Assembly (NCBI GenBank): GCA_902459845.2
Contig: CABPSV020000107.1
Location: 1-24,364 of the forward strand
Length of the DNA stretch: 24,364 nucleotides
Reading direction: 5' to 3'
DNA from: Hepatocystis sp. ex Piliocolobus tephrosceles
Taxonomy: Eukaryota; Apicomplexa; Aconoidasida; Haemosporida; Plasmodiidae
Part shown: piece by piece, positions 10,828-20,098 of the stretch
Layout of the letters: every line of letters begins with the position of its first letter
Position numbering within the stretch: position 1 is the first letter of the stretch
Notes under the pieces: model-generated
What the model was told of the DNA's origin: nothing
Database searches by the model: none
Seen by the model: only the letters and a program-made list of their open reading frames with translations
Translations under genes and position numbers: made by a program

Positions 10828-11877
10828 ATGAATCACTTAGATGAAAACAGAGAATCAAATGATCATGAGCATCATAATGCTGGTAATTAACTAACATATA
10901 TGTGAAAAAAAAAAAAAAAAAATCCCTTATGTAAATAAATATTTCTACATGTAATATATATATTATGTATATATTATTTATTACATATATACACAACCTT
11001 GTTAATTATATAACATTTATTTTTAAAGTACAAATATTATGTCCTTTATCAACGATATTTGCCTATCCATATGTTGCTTCATACATTGCATGTACATGAA
11101 AAACAATTAAATTGTGGTGGATAATACCTATACATAATATATTTAAAGAATGCAACATTAAAAAAAAAAAAAAAAATGAATTGAAAAGTTTGAATGTTAT
11201 AATTTATGTATTATTCTTTATATAGTGTCTTACATTAATGAAACTTTCAAAACACATATATTGTAATTTTTATTTTTATTTTAAATTTTGTTTAATTTAT
11301 TATAAAAGTAATATATAAGTTATGAAAACTTATAAACAGCAAACCTACATTAATATTTATCTTTGTTTTTACACTTTTTATAACATTTATCTTTATATTA
11401 ACGCACATGTATATATTTAATAATACATATGTTTGACTTATTTATTTCCAGGATCAACATTGTACGTTTCAAATTTAAGTTCAAGAATAACTACTTGGGA
11501 ACTTCAAGATTTATTTGAACAATATGGAACTATAGAAAAATGCCATGTTATCTGTAATCCAATTACAAAGTAAGAAAATATATATATATATATATATATA
11601 TTTTTGGAATTATTTAAATGGCATACATATAAATGTGCGCGTTTGTATATATACATACTTTCTTTCTGTAACAAATATTCTTAAAACTTTGGGTTTTATG
11701 TGTATTCTTTTATAAATGTGTAATCTAGACTGCATTAAAATAATTTTTTTTTATCCTTATATCAACAGAGAATCAAGACAATTCGGATTTGTCACTTTTC
11801 ATTCTCCTGATGAAGCACAAAATGCAATGAATAAAACACATAACATGGATCTAGAAGGTTATTAAAGAAATGATTGA

Positions 11878-11924
<47 letters not shown>

Positions 11925-13207
11925 TTCTTTGTGTGATGAATTTACAAATATAAGTACATGTATATATATTAAACAAAACAAAATAATCAAACATATATTA
12001 AAATGTTAGTTATATAAAAATAAATAAATACAATATAACGAAATTCATGTGTACACAGAAGATATAGATAAAAATAATAAAAACATAATAAAAAAAATTT
12101 TTAAATGAGGTAGCAGTTTTTTAAAAATAAAATATCATTGATTTATTAACATTATTTGCAATATGTAAATGATAAAAAATATATGAATTTTCAAAAATTA
12201 ATATTCAAATTGATTTAAATAATATATTTTTAGTGCACGAAAATATAATAACTAATAAATATACCACTTAAGTATACATATATATTTATTAATATGTGCT
12301 CGTAACAATAAAAATAAAATAAAATAAAATAAAATAAAAATAATATAAACGATTTAGGTTAAACTGCTAAGACATTGTAAAACTTAAAAATCTGTATGCG
12401 AATAAATAATATGTACATCATGTATTTACACAAAATATGCACACAATGAATTATTGAATGTATTTATAAATAATATTCGAATATGTCCAGAAAAAAAAAA
12501 AAAAAAAATTAACATTTTTTAATAATAGGGAGACTTATTAACGTACAAATAGCCAGACGAGATGAACCATATGAACCAACCCCAGGCCAATATAAAGGAA
12601 CTAACAGTAAATGTACATTCTCAGTTATTTTTATCATATTTTCATTGCAAGTAGTTTTTTACCTATATATACATATATATATATATTTACAATCCTTTTT
12701 ATAGATAGACGAAACTACGAAATGAGGCGTAACTATTATGCAAGAAATAATTACAGATATTATGATAGAAGGCGAGTTGAAGCAAGAAGGTAATTTAATA
12801 AAATACAGTAGCCTTCTCTAATTGTTTGTATATATTTTCGTGTATCTATTTACTTATTTATTATTTTTGACTTATTTATTATTTGATTTATTTATTATTT
12901 TATTTTTAGATACCCATATTACAGATACCCAATAAAAAGTTACGGTTACAGAAATAACACGTATAGAAATTATGATAATAATGGAAGAAATACATATAAC
13001 GATAATAGACGTTATGAAAGAAAATCAATAGATTATAGATATCATAAAAGAGATGATTATTATAAAAAACCTACAATGAGCAGTGATGATGAAAAATATT
13101 ATTCAGGAGATGATAGTGGTAAAAGAAGAAGAAAATATGACAAATATAGAAGATCATTTAGTCACTCTTTAAGTAACCCAAGACAGCACAAAGGTTCTTC
13201 ACCATAA
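10828..13207 (+). CDS. TRA2B: Transformer-2-like SR splicing factor
   Basis: Six exons (10828-10882, 11452-11569, 11769-11857, 12529-12606, 12705-12789, 12910-13207) join in phase to 240 residues; all introns are GT-AG. Residues 20-97 form one RRM with RNP2 LYVSNL (22-27) and RNP1 RQFGFVTF (61-68). Directly after it comes PYEPTPGQYKG (101-111), matching the linker PTPGxYxG that marks Tra2 proteins. The tail is Arg/Tyr-rich (RRNYYARNNYRYYDRRR) with Asp/Ser and a final Arg/Ser part, playing the role of the RS domain. Tra2 proteins bind GA-rich exonic enhancers in the nucleus and promote exon inclusion. The N-terminus is short (18 residues) and lacks the usual N-terminal RS region. Intron 1 carries a G+C-richer patch that could be a regulatory exon. 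Confidence 0.9.
11029..11091 (+). other. Candidate cassette exon in tra2 intron 1
   Basis: A 63-base patch with clearly more G+C than the intron around it lies between an acceptor-like site (TTTATTTTTAAAG) and a GTACAT donor-like site. It is open when joined to exon 1 and enters in phase 1. Joined to exon 2 it creates TGA at the junction. This resembles the stop-introducing exons through which animal Tra2 and SR genes limit their own expression; that role here is inference. Confidence 0.25.
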
Positions 13208-14291
13208 AGGTAAAAAAAAGGATTTCATTTATAATTACATACGTTATTTTTATTCATTTATTCATTTATTTATTTATTTATTTTACTTATATACTTTATT
13301 TATTTATTTTATTTTATATTATTTATCTTATTTATTTATATTATTTTTTTTTATTTTATTTATCTTATTTATTTATATTATTTATATTATTTATATTATT
13401 TATATTATTTATTTTAATTATCTTATTTATTTATTTATTTATATTATTTATATTATTATTTTATTTACTTTTTTTATTTTTACAGGATGATGACTTAATA
13501 TTTATAAATACACTTTTCTATACCTTTTTTCTTTCTCCTTTTACAATTTAGCAATTAATATCACGAAACAAAACAAAACAAATTATATACTTATGAATGC
13601 TAAACAAAATCAGAATATTTCTTAGTAGATGGATTCATATTTTTGTATGTTATAATAATATAGCAATTTTTTTTTTATTTTTTTTTATTTCAAAAGTTAA
13701 AAATTAACATTTAAGTGACTGTATGTATATATATATTATACCATTAAATTGTAAAATTTTCAAATTAAACACATACATTTACCAAAAAAAAAAAAAAAAA
13801 AAAAAAAAATCGTACACATTACACTTTTTTAATACGAATTACTGTATCAAAACTAAGAAAATTTTAAAAACAATTAAAAAAAAATGTATAACATACGAAA
13901 ATCAGTGTTTTCAAAAAGTTAAATGAAAAATGGATTTACCTTTGTTCGGTTACATATACCCATCATCATATCTCCACCTTTTTAATAATTTATTGTAACT
14001 AACAAAAAAAAAAAAAATAAAATAAAAAATAAAATTGATTTTTAAATAAATACATAACAAAAGTAATGAAATAAAATTTTTTAATACTGTGCAAAAAACG
14101 TTAGAAATAAAATTAACAAAAAGAAAGAAAGCAAAAGATAACAAAAGATAATGAAAGAAAACAAAAGATAACAAAAAAAAATGTAAGAAAATAAAAGATA
14201 ATGAAAGAAAATGAAAGAAAACGAAAGAAAAACGTAAGTAAAATAATTTTTTTTATAACGAATCTAAATAAAAAAAAAAATTTTCTTCAAA

Positions 14292-14330
<39 letters not shown>

Positions 14331-14338
14331 TATAATTT
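13208..14338. other. Convergent intergenic region between tra2-like and Erv-like genes
   Basis: A GGTAAAAA donor-like site starts three bases after the tra2 stop, and a T-rich acceptor (TTTTTACAG) ends at 13485, so a 3'-UTR intron is possible. Between them lies TTTA/TTATTT low complexity (13240-13455). Further right are a 26-A run (13784-13809) and a purine-rich degenerate repeat around AAAAGATAATGAAAGAAAAC (about 14105-14235). No coding frame is credible. Confidence 0.45.
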
Positions 14339-15257
14339 TTATCTGTACTTAAATATTTTTACAGGTAGTTCTGCCTTTTTTCTACAATAATTTTCACACA
14401 TTTGCAACCACATCATTAATTCTTCTCTTGTCCCGGCTCTTTTAATTTTAATTCAATATTTAGATAAAAAAAAAAAATGAAAAAAAGAAAAAGTGTTAGC
14501 AAATGTATAAAACACAAATGAAATAAGAACAAATGAAATAAGAACAAATGAAATAAAAACAAATACAACAAGAACAAATACAACAAGAACAAGGCGTTTG
14601 AAATTATAATAACCAAAAGAACAAAGCGTATGCGGTAAAATATGCACAATATGTCTAATGTATAATGTATAATAATAAAGAACAAATAAAAAAAAACACA
14701 AATTTGGTGGTAACGAAATAAAAGGCTTTACTAAAAAATATATATTAGTTTACAATATATCATAAGTACCTAAACGGATAAATTTTTGAAAATTCATTGA
14801 AACAGTATTTTCCTTTTCCTTTTATACACTGCTCAGGAAAATTGACATAAAAAGAATGAACATACTGTTTTTCACTTTCTGAAAATTTTTCATTTAAATA
14901 AGCAGCAAAAACCCAAAACATAAACCACTGACCATGACATGGGTGTTTAATATCATTTGAATTTAAACTTTCATCAAATAAATAAAAATTTTCTTTTTTT
15001 ATTTTTTCTATGTCATTATTTTCTGTATTATCTCCATTTATGTTAAGTTTATTATTAATTTGTTTGTTAATGATTTGCTCGTTTTGATTATTGTACAAAT
15101 TTTTATTATTTGTTTTTTTATTAATAGGCATATTTTCATTTAACAAGGAATTTGCTTCATTTTTTTCTTCTTTTTCTGATGTTTTAATTTTATTTATAAT
15201 GCTATGTTTTGTGTCATTATATATGTCAAATATTTTAAGTGTTATATAGTTACCCAT
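14339..15257 (-). CDS. Divergent Erv1/ALR-like protein lacking the CxxC pair
   Basis: Exon 1 is 15257-14770 and exon 2 is 14438-14339; the phase-2 junction rebuilds an Arg codon and gives 195 residues. Residues 20-100 are a Lys/Asn-rich, probably disordered N-terminal part. The C-terminal half follows the Erv/ALR fold in order: W111 and the AAY-xNEKFSESEK block (118-130), which matches the AAxYPExPTExxK block of Erv1; then YVHSFYVNFPEQC (to C144) where YPCxxC should be; then GTREELMMWLQMCENYC (165-181), matching SREELxxWxCxxHNxVN. Erv1 uses FAD and CxxC to oxidise cysteine pairs in mitochondria. Here the CxxC is absent (only C144 and C152, spaced by seven) and the FAD-contacting His is Glu178. 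It is therefore a non-catalytic, alternatively wired or mis-assigned relative. Exon 2 rests on phase and similarity only. Confidence 0.6.
14513..14590. repeat. 15-bp minisatellite inside the Erv-like intron
   Basis: Five copies of AACAAATGAAATAAG or its variant AACAAATACAACAAG lie in the proposed 331-base intron (14439-14769). On the minus strand they translate to LFLFHLF-type repeats in frames that have no other support. Confidence 0.85.
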
Positions 15258-15888
15258 AATGTTATAATAACTATTATTTTTAATTATTAATTAGGTAATA
15301 ATATCAAAATACCCATTCAATAATATATTATACATTTTAATTTAAAGTAAATACAAAAACATAAATAACTACTTAATATATACAACTATTTTATAACTTA
15401 TACTCAGTCTCCTCTAACGTTTAGAAGGTGTTACTATCATATATATTACAAATAAATCAAATTGTTTGTTCCTATATCTAACAATTATTATATAAACTAT
15501 ATATATATATTTTTTATTAATATAGCTAATATGAACTTTGATTTTTTTTTTCCATTTATTTTTTTTTTTTTTTTGCTTTCTATTTTTTTCGGAAAGAGTA
15601 GATTAAGAGGATTGTTTAAAAAAACAATTATTTTAATTATATTTGGATAAGCGAAATAGAGAATGTTTAAAAAAAAAAAAAAAGAGAACATAAAAAAAAA
15701 AAATTATTAATGCATAGTAAACAACGTATTTTGTATATTTTATTATATTTTTTAATTTTAAGCATGAGATAAATACATCATATTTTTTTTATATTATTTT
15801 TTTTTCCCTGTTGTAATAAACACCGTAAAAAAAAAAAAAAAAAAAAAAAGTAAATAATTAAATAAGTACATAAGTAAATAAGTAATAA
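15258..15888. other. Start of the divergent intergenic region
   Basis: This lies 5' of the Erv-like gene and contains its promoter. Apart from one short ORF (15531-15650) it holds AT-rich sequence and poly-A (15827-15849). Confidence 0.4.
15531..15650 (+). CDS. Very short possible membrane protein (39 residues)
   Basis: ATG follows a T-rich stretch ending TATAG. The product is a Phe-rich hydrophobic segment, then GKSRLRGLFKKTIILIIFG and stop. The basic, Gly-containing end looks less random than its surroundings. The first half is encoded by T runs that could equally be a polypyrimidine tract. No family is recognised and no splice partner found. Confidence 0.22.
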   Translation: MNFDFFFPFIFFFFLLSIFFGKSRLRGLFKKTIILIIFG

Positions 15889-16144
15889 ATGTATCTTTTA
15901 ATAAATGTGGTTTTTAATAAATGTGGTTTTTAATAAATATGGTTTTTGATAAATGTGGTTTTTAATAAATGTGGTTTTTAATAAATGTGGTTTTTAATAA
16001 ATGTGGTTTTTAATAAATGTGGCTTTTAATAAATGTGGCTTTTAATAAATGTGCCCTTTAATAAATGTGCCCTTTAATAAATGTGCCCTTTAATAAATGT
16101 GCCCTTTAATAAATATTTTTTTTAATGAATGTTTATTTTAATGA
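15889..16144. repeat. 16-bp minisatellite, about 16 copies in ordered variant blocks
   Basis: The unit is TAATAAATGTGGTTTT. From left to right come about seven copies with GTGGTTTTT (one with ATGG), two with GTGGCTTTT, four with GTGCCCTTT, then decayed copies. Neighbouring copies share the same variants, the pattern expected from local stepwise duplication. Confidence 0.92.
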
Positions 16145-16902
16145 ATATATCTTATTTTAAATTACAATTTCATATGTTTTTATAAAAATATTTAAATAAA
16201 TAAATAAATATATATATATATATATACATGCGTATTTGTTATTTTGTTTACTTTTATTTTTTTTTTTAAAACATTCCTTTTGAAAAATATGATTTATTTG
16301 TTTTTTGCTGTTTTTGTGAACATTTAAATTTAAGGAAAGAATCAGAACTTTTCAATTTTTTTTTTTTTTTTTTTTGTATAAAATATTGTAAATAATAATT
16401 TTTATATAGTTAAGAAAAAGAATAATTAATGGACAAAAAACAGAGAACGTGACAGAGTATAAAAGTGATAAAGAAACATTTTATATTTTTCCTACTAATA
16501 ATTAAAACCACTAAAGAGCAAAATTTATGTTTAATAGATTGTACATTTGAAGCAACCAATAGTTATATGTTGTATTGTGTCAGCTCATTTATATATATGT
16601 ATATCTAAACACAGGAGATAGAGGCACGTTGGTTTATCACATATTTGGAATAAGCTCAAGTACAACGTAAATGTATGACTAAAAATGAATTTTCAACAAA
16701 AAGAAAAAAAAAAGGAAAAAAAAGGAAATGAAATAATAATGAAATGACTAAAAGAAACATGAGTAAAACAGATATAGAAGTTTATAAAAAAAAAAGAAAA
16801 AAAAAAAAAAAAAATGATCATAAAATTTTACAAAACTGTGACGCTTTTTTTTTTTTTTTTAAGCTCCTAAAATATATGTAACATTTAAAATATTTATTTA
16901 CA
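16145..16902. other. Upstream region of the 556-codon gene, with a mixed-composition patch
   Basis: About 16430-16690 stands out because it lacks homopolymers and has more G+C (for example CAGGAGATAGAGGCACGTTG at about 16613). Short frames there (ending GTLVYHIFGISSSTT) have no ATG, and the one ATG-plus-donor combination I tried fails on phase. It is probably a 5' UTR or promoter, possibly an RNA gene. The rest is poly-A, poly-T and A/G-rich sequence. Confidence 0.4.
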
Positions 16903-18573
16903 ATGCATTTTATAAAAATAAGTATTAAGAAAAAATGTATTACTAATATTATCATATTATATTTATTATTAAAAATAATAACTATAGTTTCATGCAAAAA
17001 TAACATTATTAATAATAATAGTATATTTAGAAACACAAATGTCTTATATTCTAACTCGTATAAGTATTTTAAAATAAAACAAAATAAGACAAAAGGAAAA
17101 TGTGCTAATTTTATTTATTATAATAATAATAATAGTAGTAATAATAACAATAACAGTTATAATAACAGTTGTAATAATAATGGTGATAATAAAGTAATTG
17201 TTAATGAAAAATATTACAAATTAAACAATGATTTGAAAAATATAATATTACTATTTGGTAGAATAGCAGAATATTATTATCCCAATACAGTCGAACAATT
17301 TAACCTGTTTAAAGAACCATATAGTAAATATATTCATACAAATTATAAAAATAATTCAACTAAATGGAAACAAGTTTTTAATAATAATGTAAAAATTAAT
17401 AAAAATATTTTTTATAAAAAAATATGTCAGCTGAAATTTAAATGGCCAATTAATGAAGATGAAAATATTACAGAACATCAATTTTATGACCTATTTCTTG
17501 AAAGATGTTCAAACAATATTAATTTACTCCGTAATCATATTTACAATATGAAACTGTTGTTGGACAAAATTATAAAACATAAAAAAAAAAAATATATAAC
17601 TACTAATACGAATGATCAACAAAATGATGAAAATTATAAGTTAACCAAACAAAACAAAATAGATAAAAAAAATGCAATTATGCAAAAATTATATAAACAA
17701 TTGGAAAAAGAATTATTTTTAAGTCAAAATCATGAAGAAAGAAATAAATCACCTGATAATATAAAATTATTAATGGACTTAAACATAAATTTTTTAGAAA
17801 AATCGAAGAATTCCTCTTTTAATAATATTTTTAAACAATACAATAGATCATATAATAGATTTCTTGTTAATGAAATTCTTACTAAAGAATATCCATCAAG
17901 AAAAATAACTGATACCTTTTTATATCTTATTTTTGAAAAAAATGTTAATGATTTTTCATATGATTACTTTTTAAAACATTTACACAAATTGGGGAAAAAA
18001 ATCGAACTCTTTAATTGTAACGATAATTCAAATATTTACTTTGATCATTTTTCTTTTCTTATGAAAAATGAAATTAAAAAAGATACTATTCTTTTTCAAA
18101 AAAAAAAAGTACAACAACCTTCTTCTAAAGTTAGTAAAATAAAAAAAGAAAATGGTACTTATGTAGACTTAACACAAAACGAACACAATGTATTACCTGA
18201 AAATGAGCACACTATATTAAAAAAAAATGAACATACTATATTATCATCAAACGAACGTGCTATATCAGGGGACGACAACAAGAAAAGAAAAAAACAATTG
18301 TATTATATTACAGAACAAGATATTATTAATAATAACTTTAATAAAACAAAAGATAATATAAAAAGCCAAAAAAAAAGTAATCGAATAGAAAACGTAAAAA
18401 ATAATTCAGATACTTTAATAGAAGCAAATTTAAACAGTAAAAAAAACAGTAATCAAAATAAACAATTAAATGCAGACATTATTGCAAATGCAGAAAACTA
18501 TAAAACGTTTTTAAAAAACAAATTTACTTCGATATTTAATTATATAGTAAAAACATTTAAAAAAAAGTTTTGA
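16903..18573 (+). CDS. Asn/Lys-rich secreted or apicoplast-leader protein, unknown function
   Basis: A 556-codon frame starts at the first ATG. Residues 1-31 are a basic start plus hydrophobic core ending IITIVSC, a good signal peptide. The following NNIINNNSIFRNTNVLYSNS and a Lys/Asn-rich stretch resemble an apicoplast transit peptide, and an Asn run lies at about 74-95. Residues 105-230 (with LLFGRIAEYYYPNTVEQFNL and KLKFKWPINEDENITEHQFY) look like the conserved folded part. About 428-455 carry four imperfect NEHTIL repeats. As read, it ends in a basic FNYIVKTFKKKF. A phase-0 GTAAAA donor at 18547 would instead splice it to the membrane-anchor exons at 19307-20005, making a type I membrane protein. 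Plasmodium-specific; I recognise no domain. Confidence 0.75.
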   Translation: MHFIKISIKKKCITNIIILYLLLKIITIVSCKNNIINNNSIFRNTNVLYSNSYKYFKIKQNKTKGKCANFIYYNNNNSSNNNNNSYNNSCNNNGDNKVIVNEKYYKLNNDLKNIILLFGRIAEYYYPNTVEQFNLFKEPYSKYIHTNYKNNSTKWKQVFNNNVKINKNIFYKKICQLKFKWPINEDENITEHQFYDLFLERCSNNINLLRNHIYNMKLLLDKIIKHKKKKYITTNTNDQQNDENYKLTKQNKIDKKNAIMQKLYKQLEKELFLSQNHEERNKSPDNIKLLMDLNINFLEKSKNSSFNNIFKQYNRSYNRFLVNEILTKEYPSRKITDTFLYLIFEKNVNDFSYDYFLKHLHKLGKKIELFNCNDNSNIYFDHFSFLMKNEIKKDTILFQKKKVQQPSSKVSKIKKENGTYVDLTQNEHNVLPENEHTILKKNEHTILSSNERAISGDDNKKRKKQLYYITEQDIINNNFNKTKDNIKSQKKSNRIENVKNNSDTLIEANLNSKKNSNQNKQLNADIIANAENYKTFLKNKFTSIFNYIVKTFKKKF

Positions 18574-18595
18574 AAAAAAAAAAACGTTTTGTCTC

Positions 18596-18730
18596 TTCGT
18601 TTATTTCTTTCTTCGTTTATTTCTTTCTTCGTTTATTTCTTTCTTCGTTTTTTTCTTTCTTCGTTTTTTTCTTTCTTCGTTTATTTCTTTTTTCGTTTAT
18701 TTCTTTTTTCGTTTATTTCTTTCCTTGTTT
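18596..18730. repeat. 16-bp minisatellite TTCGTTTATTTCTTTC, about 8 copies
   Basis: It starts 23 bases after the stop at 18571-18573. Two middle copies have TTCGTTTTTTT and two later ones end in TTTT, again as blocks. Frames across it are Phe/Ser artefacts. It lies in the 3' UTR or in the long intron proposed to join the flanking exons. Confidence 0.88.
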
Positions 18731-19306
18731 GTTTTTTATTATTGTGAATTTTTATTTTTAAGACGGCTATATTATTTGTCAATACTCTTCCTATTTTTTT
18801 TGCTTTATCTTTTTGAACATAAGTTTTTTTTTTTTTTTTTACATTAATATATATACAGATACGAAAACAGATTTATTTGTGAAACATATACATTTTTACT
18901 ATTATAAAACTTTGATTATAATTCTTATTAATAAAAACATTATAGTGATATAAATTATAAACTTAATTACTTTATTTTTTAGAATATTACAATGAATAAA
19001 TAGATAAATAAATGAATAAATAAATGAATAAAATGAATTAACCAAATGAAATAGCTAAAAGGCGAAATTGCGAAATATCCAAACAGTAAAGTAGCTGATT
19101 ACAGAAATAGCTGAAACGTATTAATGAAGTTACAATAACAAAAATAACTATCCCTACACATGAAACGCTTTTATTTTTCTATTTATTTTATCACTACCAT
19201 TTTACCCATTCATTTGTCTATTTTCTTTCTTATTTACCTCTTTATTTTTTTATTTTTTTATTTGTTAACCTGTTTATTTTTTTATTTTATTTTATTTTTT
19301 TTATAG
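18731..19306. other. AT-rich gap before the anchor exons
   Basis: Contains a degenerate GAATAAATAAAT repeat (18993-19040) and a patch with words like AAATAGCTGAAA (19045-19125). An ATG at 19160 is in frame with the next exon, but TAG, which is the acceptor dinucleotide context at 19304-19306, closes that frame. I find no convincing first exon for the downstream protein. Confidence 0.4.
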
Positions 19307-19807
19307 ACAGCGGAAGTATATGATGAAAATCAGAAAGGCCTCCAAGTTCATATGATTCTATGGTATATATACATGAATACATATATATAGCACAAAAATT
19401 AACATATACATGTTATATACATATTTATTTATGTATTATATATATGAATGTATATGTTTACTCAAAAACAAACTCGTATAATTTAAATATGTAATAAAAA
19501 CGGGGTGAGCTATAATCACTGTTTTTTTTTTTTTTTTTTTTTGTTAATTAAGCTTTTTAAATTTATATATAAAACAAGTTCAGAAAAAAAAAAATAATAA
19601 AAATAAAGCTATAAATAAAAAAATTAGGAACGTAGAGTTGTGTTTATATATTCGCATATAAATATGTTTTATTGTATTCATTCATTCATACATTTATTCA
19701 TTTTTTTTTTTTTTTTTTTCACAACAGGATAGTATTATCAATGATCGTTGCATTGATTTTAGGCATCTATGCCCTATTTGAAATAGCTAATGTAAATTTT
19801 TAATAAG

Positions 19808-19844
<37 letters not shown>

Positions 19845-20005
19845 ACATTTATACATTACTTTAGATATGTACATATTATATAATATATGTGTACATTACT
19901 TCACACGATGTGTATATATTTCATATTTTTTTTTTTTTTAATTTTATACAGACCAAAGACTCATTGCTTTACTCAAAAATAAGCACGTCTAACACTACAA
20001 AATGA
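19307..20005 (+). CDS. ATP6AP2 (renin-receptor)-like membrane-anchor exons, 5' end uncertain
   Basis: Three exons (19307-19362, 19728-19791, 19952-20005) join with consistent phases to TAEVYDENQKGLQVHMILW, a membrane helix (IVLSMIVALILGIYALFEIAN), then TKDSLLYSKISTSNTTK and stop. This follows the C-terminus of ATP6AP2, the V-ATPase accessory protein: a short luminal stem, a helix opening with a VLW-type motif, and a cytosolic tail with D-S-(I/L)-(I/L)-Y before a polar end. ATP6AP2 is a type I protein inserted in the V-ATPase membrane ring, with a poorly conserved luminal part. The first exon here has no ATG, so the N-terminus must lie upstream. The best candidate is 16903-18546 (phase 0, signal peptide), through a 760-base intron. 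Alternatively an unseen short exon starts it. Confidence 0.6.
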
Positions 20006-20044
20006 AAGGTTAAAAGAGAAAAGTAAAATACAAATATTGAAACC

Positions 20045-20098
<54 letters not shown>

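Noticed and set aside
13486..13560. GATGATGA word resembling a C box of a C/D snoRNA
   Set aside because: No CTGA box D or terminal stem at a fitting distance; the site more likely follows a 3'-UTR intron acceptor.
13723..14174. Frames of 67-74 codons on both strands after tra2
   Set aside because: Poly-A and A/G low complexity; no coding character and they overlap the expected 3' UTR.
14416..14701. Minus-strand frames with LFLFHLF repeats
   Set aside because: They translate the 15-bp minisatellite inside the proposed Erv-like intron.
18570..18761. Frame overlapping the end of the 556-codon gene
   Set aside because: It is the 16-bp minisatellite read as Phe/Ser/Leu.
19160..19306. ATG in frame with the anchor exon and encoding a hydrophobic start
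   Set aside because: A TAG at the splice acceptor closes the frame and no donor in the right phase lies before it.
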